Below, in pieces: positions 25,437-32,783 of a stretch of 33,143 nucleotides of DNA (its first letter is position 1; each line of letters opens with the position of its first letter). The stretch comes from Elusimicrobiota bacterium. GTDB lineage: Bacteria > Elusimicrobiota > Elusimicrobia > UBA1565 > UBA9628. The notes below the pieces were generated by a model that ran no database searches, was not told the DNA's origin, and was given only the letters and a program-made list of their open reading frames with translations. The position numbers and the translations under genes are program-made. The stretch covers positions 155,836 through 188,978 of the forward strand of contig PLZD01000025.1 of the NCBI GenBank assembly GCA_003151975.1, in the 5' to 3' direction.

Positions 25437-26482
25437 GACAAAACGGGCGCCTGCGGCGCGCGCCCGGCATCGTGCCGATGCCGGGTCTTTAACGACTCGG
25501 ACTCTTGTTTCCAGCAGTTGCTCATTCTGCCAGCCGCGAGCTCAAACTCGGGAGGGTCTTGGTCTTTGCATCTGGCTTCGGCGACGCCGCATCTCGCGAC
25601 GAACGGACAGCCGGGAAATTCCTTGTTGAGCTCGGGCGGCTGGCCGGGAATCGCTTCCAGTTTTTCCTTGCGCGTGTAGATCGAGGGAACGGAGTTGAGC
25701 AGGCCCCGCGTGTACGGGTGCTTGGGATCCTTGAAGATGTCGCCGACCGAGCCGTATTCGACTTGGCGGCCGGCGTACATCACGGCGACCTCGTCGGCCA
25801 TCTCGGCGACGACGCCGATGTTGTGCGTGATCAGTATGATGGCCATGTGAAATTCTTTCTGCAGCTCTTTCATCAACTCCAAAATCTGCGCTTGGATCGT
25901 GACGTCGAGCGCGGTCGTGGGCTCATCGGCGATCAGCACGTCGGGCTCGCACGATAAGGCGATCGCGATCATCGCGCGTTGGCGCATCCCGCCGGAGAAC
26001 TGGTGCGGGTAGTCGTTGACGCGCTCGGAGGGGTGCGGGATGCCGACTTTGCCGAGCAGGTCGATCGCCTTGGCCCAGGCCTTTTCCTGGGTCGCATTCT
26101 GGTGCAGGATGATCGACTCGGAAATCTGGTCGCCGATCGTCAGCACGGGGTTGAGGCTCGTCATCGGCTCCTGGAAGATCATCGCGATGCGGTTGCCGCG
26201 GATTTGGCGCAGCTCTTCGGCCGGCATCTTGAGCAGGTCTTTGCCCTTGAAGAGGATTTCCCCCGCCACGACCTTGGCGGGCGGCTCGGGAAGCAGGCGC
26301 AGGATCGAGAGCGCGTGGACCGACTTTCCCGAGCCGGACTCGCCGACGACCGCGAGCGTCTTGCCCGGCAGAAGGTCGTAGCTGACGCCGTCAACGGCCC
26401 GGACGATGTGCTCGTCCAGGAAGAAATGCGTCCGAAGTCCCTTTACGGAAAGTACGGGTTGGAGCGTCACTCGCGGTGCCAC
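25433..26482 (-). CDS. Peptide ABC transporter ATP-binding protein, DppD type, with hairpin-encoded tail
   Basis: A 349-residue ATPase, partner of the DppF-like protein. Walker A is GESGSGKS, the ABC signature is [15 protein letters not shown] and Walker B is [12 protein letters not shown]. The C-terminal domain has four Cys ([15 protein letters not shown] and the later SNCW), the iron-sulfur pattern of this family. After SNCWKQE, where family members normally end, there are about 20 further residues. Residues 333-347 ([15 protein letters not shown]) are encoded by two back-to-back DNA hairpins, so the tail looks like the product of an inserted palindromic element. The start at 26482 lies 21 bases after the Lrp-type gene. 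Confidence 0.94.
25444..25466. repeat. Hairpin A at the 3' end of the dppD-like gene
   Basis: Bases 25444-25450 pair perfectly with 25460-25466. An alternative fold pairs 25447-25451 with 25455-25459 around a triloop that reads GCA on the sense strand. It encodes the last residues of the ATPase tail and abuts hairpin B. Confidence 0.7.
25463..25485. repeat. Hairpin B with GCA triloop at the 3' end of the dppD-like gene
   Basis: Bases 25463-25472 are the exact reverse complement of 25476-25485; the three-base loop reads GCA on the sense (minus) strand. It encodes about residues 333-340 of the ATPase. It shares four bases with hairpin A, so the two folds compete at their boundary. Confidence 0.85.
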
Positions 26483-26503
26483 GGCTCGGCGTCTATGGCC
26501 CCT

Positions 26504-26737
26504 TTAAATCGCGGTGGTGACCAGGCTCTCCGTCGACATGACCCCGGGGATCGCGCGGATGCCCTTGACCACGACGTTGGACAGCGAGTCGATGTTGTCG
26601 GTCTCGATGTCGAGCACGAGGTCCCAGCGGCCGAAAACGGCCGTGACGTGAGCGACGCCCTTGGTGGCCTTGATTTGACCCAACGCCGACTTCTCCTTGC
26701 CTGCGCTTAACCGGACCAGCACGAGTCCCGTCACCAT
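26504..26737 (-). CDS. Stand-alone Lrp/AsnC ligand-binding (RAM) domain protein
   Basis: A 77-residue protein that is only the amino-acid-binding RAM domain of Lrp/AsnC regulators: VTGLVLVRLSAGKEKSALGQ, GVAHVTAVFGRWDLVLDIE and the C-terminal GVMSTESLVTTA show its alternating strands. There is no helix-turn-helix. Such proteins are known to oligomerise and bind amino acids, but cannot bind DNA alone. The ATG at 26737 is chosen because GGAGAG lies 8-13 bases upstream and the domain begins immediately; a longer reading from 26893 crosses the promoter. It is the first gene before the peptide transporter operon, so an amino-acid-sensing role towards peptide uptake is plausible but unproved. Confidence 0.88.
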   Translation of the reverse strand: MVTGLVLVRLSAGKEKSALGQIKATKGVAHVTAVFGRWDLVLDIETDNIDSLSNVVVKGIRAIPGVMSTESLVTTAI

Positions 26738-26772
26738 TTTTTCTCTCCGTTCGACGAGCGTTAAGATTTTCG

Positions 26773-26778
26773 AGTATA
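26773..26778 (-). promoter_or_regulatory. Extended -10 promoter element for the Lrp-type gene and peptide transport operon
   Basis: On the minus strand, TATACT is preceded by TGG, giving an extended -10 element (TGn-TATACT). The -35 region at the usual distance is poor, which extended -10 promoters tolerate. Transcription would start near 26766, leaving a 29-base leader with a ribosome binding site before the ATG at 26737. Confidence 0.5.
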
Positions 26779-26831
26779 CCAAATTTATCCAAGAACTTAT
26801 GGAAATTGGTAGAATCCAGCGGCTTTCCTTA

Positions 26832-28388
26832 ATGATGACGCGCGCGCGAAAAAAACGAGACGGCTGGGTCTTATTTCTGGCGTTGGCGGCCATGTACGCG
26901 TCCGTCTTCGCGGCGCGCGGCTGGTGGCGCGATTGGATCCGCTCGGTCCACTTGGGCGCCGGGCAAGCGGTCTATTATCATGACGCGATCGTCGATATCC
27001 GTCTTTGGACGCGCGACCCCGCGCTGGCCGACTTCTGGAAGAACGAACCGCCCGTCGTGGAAGTCCGCCGCGGCGGCCAAACGCTGACGACGATCGCGGG
27101 TCTGCGCGAGGTCAAGCTCGCCTACGACGACTCGCAGGGCGCCTGGATCGGACGCTGGCCGTGCCCGTGGGACGCCGACGAAGGCGAGTACGAACTGGCG
27201 CTCTCGAGCGGGCAGCCCTTGAGCGGGCGCTTGCGCGCCGATTCATTCCGCATCGCGCGGCGCAAGCCGGCGCCCGTGCCGCGCGGGTTCACCGTGTTCA
27301 CCCTCGAATCGGCGGCGCCCTTGAAGGGCATGGTCGTCGTCGCGCCTGACGGAACAAAAAAGGATTGGAAGGGCCTGCTCGATTGGGTCGAGTACGTCGG
27401 GGCCGACGCGTTTTGGATGCTCGGCGGCCAGACGCCCGGAGAAAAGCCCGGCGAGACTTGGGTGACTTACAACCTCGACATGATCCCCGAGGTCGCGCGC
27501 GAATGCCACCGCCGCGGCATCAAGTTCGGCGTCTACGCGATGTGCTATTTGACGATGTCGAAGGCCGAGCGCCTGCCTCGCTATCAGTACGCGCTGGAAA
27601 TCGAGAAGGGCCGCTCGGTCCCCACGAGGGCGATTTCGCTCAACGACCCCAACCGGCCGTCCGACGTCGCGGCCCTGCTCAAGCGGTTCGCCGACGATCC
27701 CGACGTCGACTATGTCGGCCTCGACTACATTCGCAACGCCTTGGGCGGCTACGAGCTCGTCGACGATTTTTACAAAGAGATGCCGGGAGTCTCTCCCCCG
27801 CCCGAGTGGGCGAAGCTTTCCACCGACGAGAAGCGCTTGTGGTTCGCGCGCAAGAAAATCATGCGCCGCGACCCGGCTTTCATCGACGCGTGGCAGTGGT
27901 GGCGCGCGCATAGGGTCGCCGGCATCGTGAGGCGCATACGCGCCGAGATCGGCGGCAAGAAGCCGCTGTGGGCCTTCACCTTGACCTGGGACAAGGGCTG
28001 GCACCACGGTCAAGATCCGGTGATGATGAACGACGCCGGCGTCGACTTGGATTCGCTGATGCTCTACGAGGCCACGCAGGAGCAGTTCAACGCGCTCATC
28101 CACGACTGGCACGCCTACGTCAAGCGCGGCGATGTGCAGCTGGTCGTGGGCGACATCATGGATTGGGGGCTGCACCAGAAATCTCCCGCGGGCCCCAAGG
28201 AGTTCGGCAGGCGGATGAAGCTGGCTATCGACGAGATTTATCAGGACGGTCCGGCCTCCGGCATCTTCTTCCACGACTTGGGCAGGGCGCTTTGGGGCCG
28301 GCTAGGACCCTGGGGCACGCGCGGCTGGATGAACGAGGCCAAAGCGACGGCGCAATACTTCCGGCGCGTTTCGGGACAACCGCGATGA
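26832..28388 (+). CDS. Membrane-anchored glycoside-hydrolase-like TIM-barrel protein
   Basis: A 518-residue protein. Residues 10-28 (GWVLFLALAAMYASVFAA) form one membrane segment or uncleaved signal, so the rest lies outside the cytoplasm. An N-terminal beta-rich part (about 50-155) is followed by a probable TIM barrel: LLDWVEYVGADAFWMLGG, then CHRRGIKFGVYAMCYL, VDYVGLDYIRNALGG and KPLWAFTLTWDKGWHHGQD. The GLDYIR strand and the overall order resemble the GHL10/DUF4015-type putative glycosidases. Catalytic acids cannot be fixed; D and E residues near barrel strands (LDYIR, DIMDWG) are candidates. Substrate unknown, perhaps an envelope or exopolysaccharide. ATG codons at 26832 and 26835 are equivalent; an upstream in-frame ATG at 26799 is less likely. 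Confidence 0.7.
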   Translation: MMTRARKKRDGWVLFLALAAMYASVFAARGWWRDWIRSVHLGAGQAVYYHDAIVDIRLWTRDPALADFWKNEPPVVEVRRGGQTLTTIAGLREVKLAYDDSQGAWIGRWPCPWDADEGEYELALSSGQPLSGRLRADSFRIARRKPAPVPRGFTVFTLESAAPLKGMVVVAPDGTKKDWKGLLDWVEYVGADAFWMLGGQTPGEKPGETWVTYNLDMIPEVARECHRRGIKFGVYAMCYLTMSKAERLPRYQYALEIEKGRSVPTRAISLNDPNRPSDVAALLKRFADDPDVDYVGLDYIRNALGGYELVDDFYKEMPGVSPPPEWAKLSTDEKRLWFARKKIMRRDPAFIDAWQWWRAHRVAGIVRRIRAEIGGKKPLWAFTLTWDKGWHHGQDPVMMNDAGVDLDSLMLYEATQEQFNALIHDWHAYVKRGDVQLVVGDIMDWGLHQKSPAGPKEFGRRMKLAIDEIYQDGPASGIFFHDLGRALWGRLGPWGTRGWMNEAKATAQYFRRVSGQPR

Positions 28389-28846
28389 GGATACTCCTGG
28401 CGCTGGCGCTCGTGTCCGCCGCCGCATCGACGGCGTCGGCGCAGCAGATGCGCGAGTGGTCCTCAAGGCGCAGAAATCCCGCGCCGAAAGAAGAGCCCGC
28501 GCCGGTCGCCCTCGCGCTCAATCTGACATTCTCGACGACATTTTGGCAGGAAGTCCAGATCTCGACGATGGGGCCCGTCTCCGATTTAAGCCGGCTCTCC
28601 AAGCAGGGATTCTACAAGCTCGAGATCATCCAGCTTCTGCTCATGAGCCATGAAGGCCATCAAGCGTTGGGCAAGACCGTGGCCAAGCGCAAGAAGGGCG
28701 CGGCGCTCGCCGACATCGCGGCCGACTATCATTTGGAATACGACAAGCTTTACGAGTCCGCCTTGGCGGTTCAAGAGATCGTCGACAAACAGTATCTGCC
28801 GTTGTTCCCCGAGAAGCGGCCGAAAAAGGAGAAAGAGGAATGGTGA
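28385..28846 (+). CDS. Exported protein of unknown function
   Basis: A 153-residue protein with a signal peptide (MRILLALALVSAAASTASAQ). The mature part begins with a basic, Pro-rich stretch (SSRRRNPAPKEEPAPVAL). A helical domain follows, including SDLSRLSKQGFYKLEIIQLL, LLMSHEGHQALGKTVAKRKK and DIAADYHLEYDKLYESAL, and it ends in a charged tail KRPKKEKEEW. I do not recognise a family; the helical part is reminiscent of small periplasmic helical proteins but carries no diagnostic motif. The ATG overlaps the glycosidase-like gene as ATGA, and the end overlaps the DUF192 gene, so the three are one operon. Confidence 0.72.
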   Translation: MRILLALALVSAAASTASAQQMREWSSRRRNPAPKEEPAPVALALNLTFSTTFWQEVQISTMGPVSDLSRLSKQGFYKLEIIQLLLMSHEGHQALGKTVAKRKKGAALADIAADYHLEYDKLYESALAVQEIVDKQYLPLFPEKRPKKEKEEW

Positions 28847-29304
28847 TGAGAGCTTTGGCGTTGATGCTGATTTTGGCCGGCGGCGCTGGGGCGGGCGAGC
28901 CGCTCAAAGCGCGCAAGCACGCGGCGCTGAGCTTTCCCGACGGCAAGCGCATCACCGTCGACGTCGTCGACACTCCAGACGAGCGCGAGAAGGGCCTCAT
29001 GTTCCGCACGAAGCTCGCCAAGGACTACGGCATGCTGTTCGTTTTCCCCGCCGAGAGCCAGATGACCTTCTGGATGAAGAACACCTTGGTCCCGCTCGAC
29101 ATCGTCTTCATCGGCGCGGATAAGAAGATCACGATCGCCCACGAGAAGGTGAAATCCTCGACCGTCGACACGCCGGACGACGACGTCGCGCGCGTGAGCG
29201 GTGTTTCGCAGTTCGTGCTCGAGCTTCCCTCGGGCGCCTCGAAGCGCCATCATTTAAAGGAAGGACAAGAACTCAAGTTCAAGGCCGAGATTCCGAACCT
29301 CTAG
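28840..29304 (+). CDS. Exported DUF192 family protein
   Basis: A 154-residue protein with a short signal peptide (VMRALALMLILAGGAGAG). The DUF192 domain fills the rest: VDVVDTPDEREKGLMFRTKL, DYGMLFVFP, MTFWMKNTLVPLDIVFIG and a closing QFVLELPSG, all family hallmarks. The biochemical role of DUF192 proteins is not established. Two starts are possible, ATG at 28840 and ATG at 28846; the second overlaps the previous stop as TGATG. The upstream AGAGGA sequence fits either. The gene ends in a hairpin shared with the convergent response-regulator gene. Confidence 0.9.
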   Translation: MVMRALALMLILAGGAGAGEPLKARKHAALSFPDGKRITVDVVDTPDEREKGLMFRTKLAKDYGMLFVFPAESQMTFWMKNTLVPLDIVFIGADKKITIAHEKVKSSTVDTPDDDVARVSGVSQFVLELPSGASKRHHLKEGQELKFKAEIPNL

Positions 29305-29326
29305 ACCGCTCGGATCGAGCGATCTA
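29302..29326. terminator. Hairpin between two convergent genes
   Basis: Bases 29302-29312 pair with 29316-29326 in an 11-bp stem with one mismatch and a 3-base loop. The stem includes the stop codons of both the DUF192 gene (plus strand) and the response-regulator gene (minus strand). Position and symmetry suit a bidirectional terminator, although a run of T is lacking on both sides. Confidence 0.5.
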
Positions 29327-30022
29327 CGGCTTGGCGTCGAAGCGGTAGCCGAAACCGCGCACGGCGACGATCATCTCGGCCGCGGGGCCGAGCTTGTCGC
29401 GCAGGTGGGAGAGCGTCACGTCGACGACCTTCGTCGTCAGGTCCAAGCCCGAGTCGTAGCCCCAGACGTGCTGGAGCAGGAAGTCGCGCGTGAGCACGCG
29501 GTTCTTGCGGTACATCAAAAACCAGAGCAGGTCGAACTCCTTCGCGGAGAGGCCGACCTCCTTATTCTTTGAGAACGCCTTGCGGGAGCTGCTGTCGAGC
29601 TTGAGGTCGCCGCAGGCGATCGTGGTCGGCTCCTCGATCTTTCCCGTGCGGCGCAGAAGCGCCTCGACGCGGGCGACGAGCTCCTCGGTGTTGAAGGGCT
29701 TGGCGAGATAGTCGTCGGCGCCGCCTTTGAGCCCCGCGACCTTGTCCTCGACGTTTTTCTTGGCCGTCAGGATCAGCAGCGGCAGGTTCGCCGTTTTATC
29801 TTCCTTGCGGAGCTCGTGGCAAAGCTCCATGCCGTCGCCGTCGGGGAGATTGCGGTCGAGGATCATGAGCTCGGGCAGCGCGCGCGTGAGATTGGCGCGC
29901 GCCTTGGCCAAAGTATCGACGACCTTGACCTCGTAGCCCTCTTCCTTAAGAACCTCGGCAATGAGATCGGAAGTGGCGGCCTGGTCCTCGACAACCAAGA
30001 TCTGCGCCTTCATGTTCGCCAT
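29324..30022 (-). CDS. OmpR/PhoB-type response regulator
   Basis: A 232-residue two-component response regulator. The receiver domain covers about 6-120: acidic pair E12/D13, phospho-acceptor D56 in LMILDRNLPDGDG, T86 in LILTAKK and K108 in DDYLAKPF. The C-terminal winged-helix domain (about 135-230) ends with VVDVTLSHLRDKLG and VRGFGYRFD, typical of DNA-binding OmpR/PhoB proteins. No histidine kinase lies in the window, so it is an orphan here. Starts at 30022 and 30013 are both possible; neither has a clear ribosome binding site. The nearby -10 box would place the transcript start about 3 bases before 30022. Confidence 0.92.
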   Translation of the reverse strand: MANMKAQILVVEDQAATSDLIAEVLKEEGYEVKVVDTLAKARANLTRALPELMILDRNLPDGDGMELCHELRKEDKTANLPLLILTAKKNVEDKVAGLKGGADDYLAKPFNTEELVARVEALLRRTGKIEEPTTIACGDLKLDSSSRKAFSKNKEVGLSAKEFDLLWFLMYRKNRVLTRDFLLQHVWGYDSGLDLTTKVVDVTLSHLRDKLGPAAEMIVAVRGFGYRFDAKP

Positions 30023-30031
30023 TGCGGCAGT

Positions 30032-30060
30032 AGTATACTCAAAGTCCCCTTAAAAATCCA
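30032..30060 (-). promoter_or_regulatory. Promoter of the response-regulator gene, TGGATT-17-TATACT
   Basis: On the minus strand, TATACT at 30037-30032 is preceded after 17 bases by TGGATT at 30060-30055, a 3/6 match to the -35 consensus. Transcription would begin near 30025, directly at the ATG at 30022, giving a leaderless or nearly leaderless message. Confidence 0.45.
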
Positions 30061-30092
30061 GGGTCAAAGAGGGATAAGAGGGCCGAGGCCGA

Positions 30093-32780
30093 TCACTCGA
30101 CGGTGACGGACGTCATTTTGTCCCCAATTTCGATCTTGCGGACGACATCCATCCCTTTGACCACCATCCCGAACACCGTGTATTGGCCGTCCAGTTCGTG
30201 CACCGTCGCCAGCATGATATAGAACTGAGAATCGGCCGAATTCGGGTCCTGTGCTCGAGCCATCGCCAACGCGCCCGTGACGTGTTTGCGCGCGTTAACC
30301 TCCAGCTTGATGGTCTGTCCGGTACCGCCCGTGCCGTTGCCGTTCGGATCTCCGCCCTGGACGACGAAACCCGGCACGACGCGGTGAAATGTCAGTCCGT
30401 TGTAGAAGCCCTTCTGCACGAGCTCGACGAAACGCTTGACCGTATTGGGCGCGTCGTTCGAGTAAAGCTTGAGCTTCACGACGCCCCGCCCCGTCGTGAT
30501 CACGATGGCCGATTTCGAGAGGCCGTCGTCGCCCACGGCGAAATTGAAGTCCCGGGCCGGACGCGCGTTTGTTCTTTCCGGCGCGGTCGATGCCGACTCG
30601 GAGCGGGCGGGCCGGAAGCCCAGGTAGTTGTAGCGGTTGCCCGGATCGTCGTAGCTGCGAAACGCGGACCGGACGGACCCGGCGTCGAGGCCCCAGGAGC
30701 CGCCACGATTAACCCGGTCGGAGCCCGTATCCTCCCATGCGCTGCCATCGTCCGGCGCTCCAAAGTACGAGCCGTGATACCAGTCCTCCACCCACTCCCA
30801 AACATTTCCCGCCATGTCGCACAAACCCTGTTCGGTGTTGCCTTTGGATTTCGAGCACACGGGCCAGGTCGAGCTTTTCCCGCAGCCGAGCCCGCCATCC
30901 TTGATGACTGCGCGCTCGCACGTCGCGCCCTCATCGCCCCACGGGTATTTCCAAACTTTTCCGGCGCTGCTCGCCGCGTACTCCCATTCCGCCTCGCTCG
31001 GAAGCCTTCCTCCGGCCCACTTGGAAAACGCCTCGGCTTGGTTCCAGTCAACGCCGACAACCGGCTGGTCGTCGCCTTCAAAGGTCGCGCCCTGGTCTGC
31101 CGCAGCCGTGCAGGCTCCGGCATCCACGCAGGCCTTGTACTGCTTGTTCGTCACCAAGGTCTTCGCCATCTGGAAAGGCTTCACCGTCACTCGATGAGTC
31201 GGCATCGAAGAATTGAGGTCCGAGTCCGAGGAGCCCATAATGAACGCCCCGCCTGGTATCGTCACCCATTGAATCCCCGCCTTGCCGGCCGTCGCCCGCG
31301 TCGGACTCGTCGTGCTCCCCGAGGGCTCGCCGGCCTGCGCTTCTTTCTCTTTTGGGGCCTTGAGCGCCAGTTTTTTAAGCGCCTCCTGCATCGCGCCCGC
31401 CTCCACGTGCGCCGCCAGCTCCTTGGCCATGCCCGGCTCGACGCCAGGTGATTTGATGTACGCCTTCACGAACTCGCCCGACCATGAGCGCTTTTCCTTT
31501 TCCGGCACGACGCCCAATGCCAGCAAGTCCGAGAGCTTGGCCCAGTCGGCGTCTCGCGCGTCGATGCGCTTGCGCTTGGCTTCATCGACGGCCTTTTGCT
31601 GAGCGGCGTAGGCGTCCCACTGCGCCGCGCGTTTGTTGGCAACGTTCGCGAATTTCGGAGCGTCTTTGGCCAATTGCCGCCAACTCTCCGCTTTGTCCCC
31701 GGGTGCCGCGTCCGCGTTCTTGTCCAAATTTGAAGCGGCGTCATATTTCTTTAGAGCCTCGATGTCGACGTTGCGAAAGTCCAAGCCGCCCGCGACGGAA
31801 GAATCCAACGCGCCCGGCGCCTGCGCCTTGGGAACCGCCGGCAAATTCGTGACCTGGAATCCTCCGTCCGCCGAACCGCCGCCGGCCGTCGCTTTTGCCA
31901 GCGCCGCCAAGTCCGGACCTTTTTCACCGGCGCTCGCTCCCACGACGACGCTCCCCTTGCCGATCAAATCCGGCGTCTGATTTCTTCCGGTCAACGTCGC
32001 ATCCAACGCATCGCTGGCGTAGCGCCACAAATCTTTCGCCGTCACTTTCGCTTGCCCGGCCCAGCCGCGAAGACCGCCCAGCACCAAGTAGCTGAACGCG
32101 GGACGGTTCGTTCCCGGCAAAGCGCCCGCGAATTGATCGCCCTTGGCCGCGGTCAGCACCGCCATGCGCGGATCGACCGAGCCCGCGGCCGCGATCGTGA
32201 CCAGCGGTTGAAGGCCCGGCGCGATGCTCGCCCCATCCTGACCGCGTCCAGAAAAACAAGCATCGAGCACGACGACGATGTTGCCGGCATGGCTCTCCCC
32301 GAGCGCCTTCAACAGGTCACCGCGCTTGAGGCTATGCGTCTGCAGGCTCTCGGCTTTCTGCTGAGCGTCCACGCCGACCAACAATCCGTCTTTCCCGTCC
32401 TTCGACGGCGCGCCGTGGCCGATGAAGACGAACCAGAGCGTCCCCTCTGGTCCTACCTTGGCCGCGGCCTTCTGCGCGGCTTCGATGATGTCCTCGCGCG
32501 CCGCGTCGTTGCCCAAGAGCAGCTTGACGCTGCGCGGGGGCGCCCCGCGAGTTTTGGTCAGATAGTCGTACCACGCTTTGGCGTTGGACTCAGCTCCCGG
32601 CACTGGCGGCACGAAGGCGTAACCTTCTACGCCTACGATGACAGCCGCGTCGTGCTCGCCGCCGCCGACGGCGGGAGCGGGGCTGGAAATGTCGGGCCAC
32701 GCGGCTTCTTCACTAAATGCTGGAGATGCCACCGCAATGGCCAGGAGCATGAGCGCCGCGCGATTGGGCCGCAAGTTCAT
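30093..32780 (-). CDS. Exported three-domain protein: caspase-like peptidase, FGE-like domain, cyclophilin
   Basis: An 895-residue single reading frame. Residues 1-23 are a signal peptide. About 44-280 is a C14 caspase-like domain: AVIVGVEGYA, then LWFVFIGHGAPS with catalytic H122 and VVVLDACFSGRG with catalytic C175. About 335-480 is an Ala/Lys-rich helical linker. About 503-726 is an FGE-sulfatase-type domain (WVTIPGGAFIMGSSDSD, GRLPSEAEWEYAA, DMAGNVWEWVEDWY, NRGGSWGLDAG, LGFRPAR) that lacks the FGE catalytic Cys pair. About 757-895 is a cyclophilin-type prolyl isomerase; R800, F805 and Q808 (FHRVVPGFVVQGGDP) match R55, F60 and Q63 of human CypA, and SQFYI and LDGQYTVFG follow. Caspase-FGE fusions are known; the added cyclophilin is unusual. 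It starts 3 bases after the carboxylase stop, without a visible ribosome binding site. Confidence 0.9.
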   Translation of the reverse strand: MNLRPNRAALMLLAIAVASPAFSEEAAWPDISSPAPAVGGGEHDAAVIVGVEGYAFVPPVPGAESNAKAWYDYLTKTRGAPPRSVKLLLGNDAAREDIIEAAQKAAAKVGPEGTLWFVFIGHGAPSKDGKDGLLVGVDAQQKAESLQTHSLKRGDLLKALGESHAGNIVVVLDACFSGRGQDGASIAPGLQPLVTIAAAGSVDPRMAVLTAAKGDQFAGALPGTNRPAFSYLVLGGLRGWAGQAKVTAKDLWRYASDALDATLTGRNQTPDLIGKGSVVVGASAGEKGPDLAALAKATAGGGSADGGFQVTNLPAVPKAQAPGALDSSVAGGLDFRNVDIEALKKYDAASNLDKNADAAPGDKAESWRQLAKDAPKFANVANKRAAQWDAYAAQQKAVDEAKRKRIDARDADWAKLSDLLALGVVPEKEKRSWSGEFVKAYIKSPGVEPGMAKELAAHVEAGAMQEALKKLALKAPKEKEAQAGEPSGSTTSPTRATAGKAGIQWVTIPGGAFIMGSSDSDLNSSMPTHRVTVKPFQMAKTLVTNKQYKACVDAGACTAAADQGATFEGDDQPVVGVDWNQAEAFSKWAGGRLPSEAEWEYAASSAGKVWKYPWGDEGATCERAVIKDGGLGCGKSSTWPVCSKSKGNTEQGLCDMAGNVWEWVEDWYHGSYFGAPDDGSAWEDTGSDRVNRGGSWGLDAGSVRSAFRSYDDPGNRYNYLGFRPARSESASTAPERTNARPARDFNFAVGDDGLSKSAIVITTGRGVVKLKLYSNDAPNTVKRFVELVQKGFYNGLTFHRVVPGFVVQGGDPNGNGTGGTGQTIKLEVNARKHVTGALAMARAQDPNSADSQFYIMLATVHELDGQYTVFGMVVKGMDVVRKIEIGDKMTSVTVE

Positions 32781-32783
32781 CGA

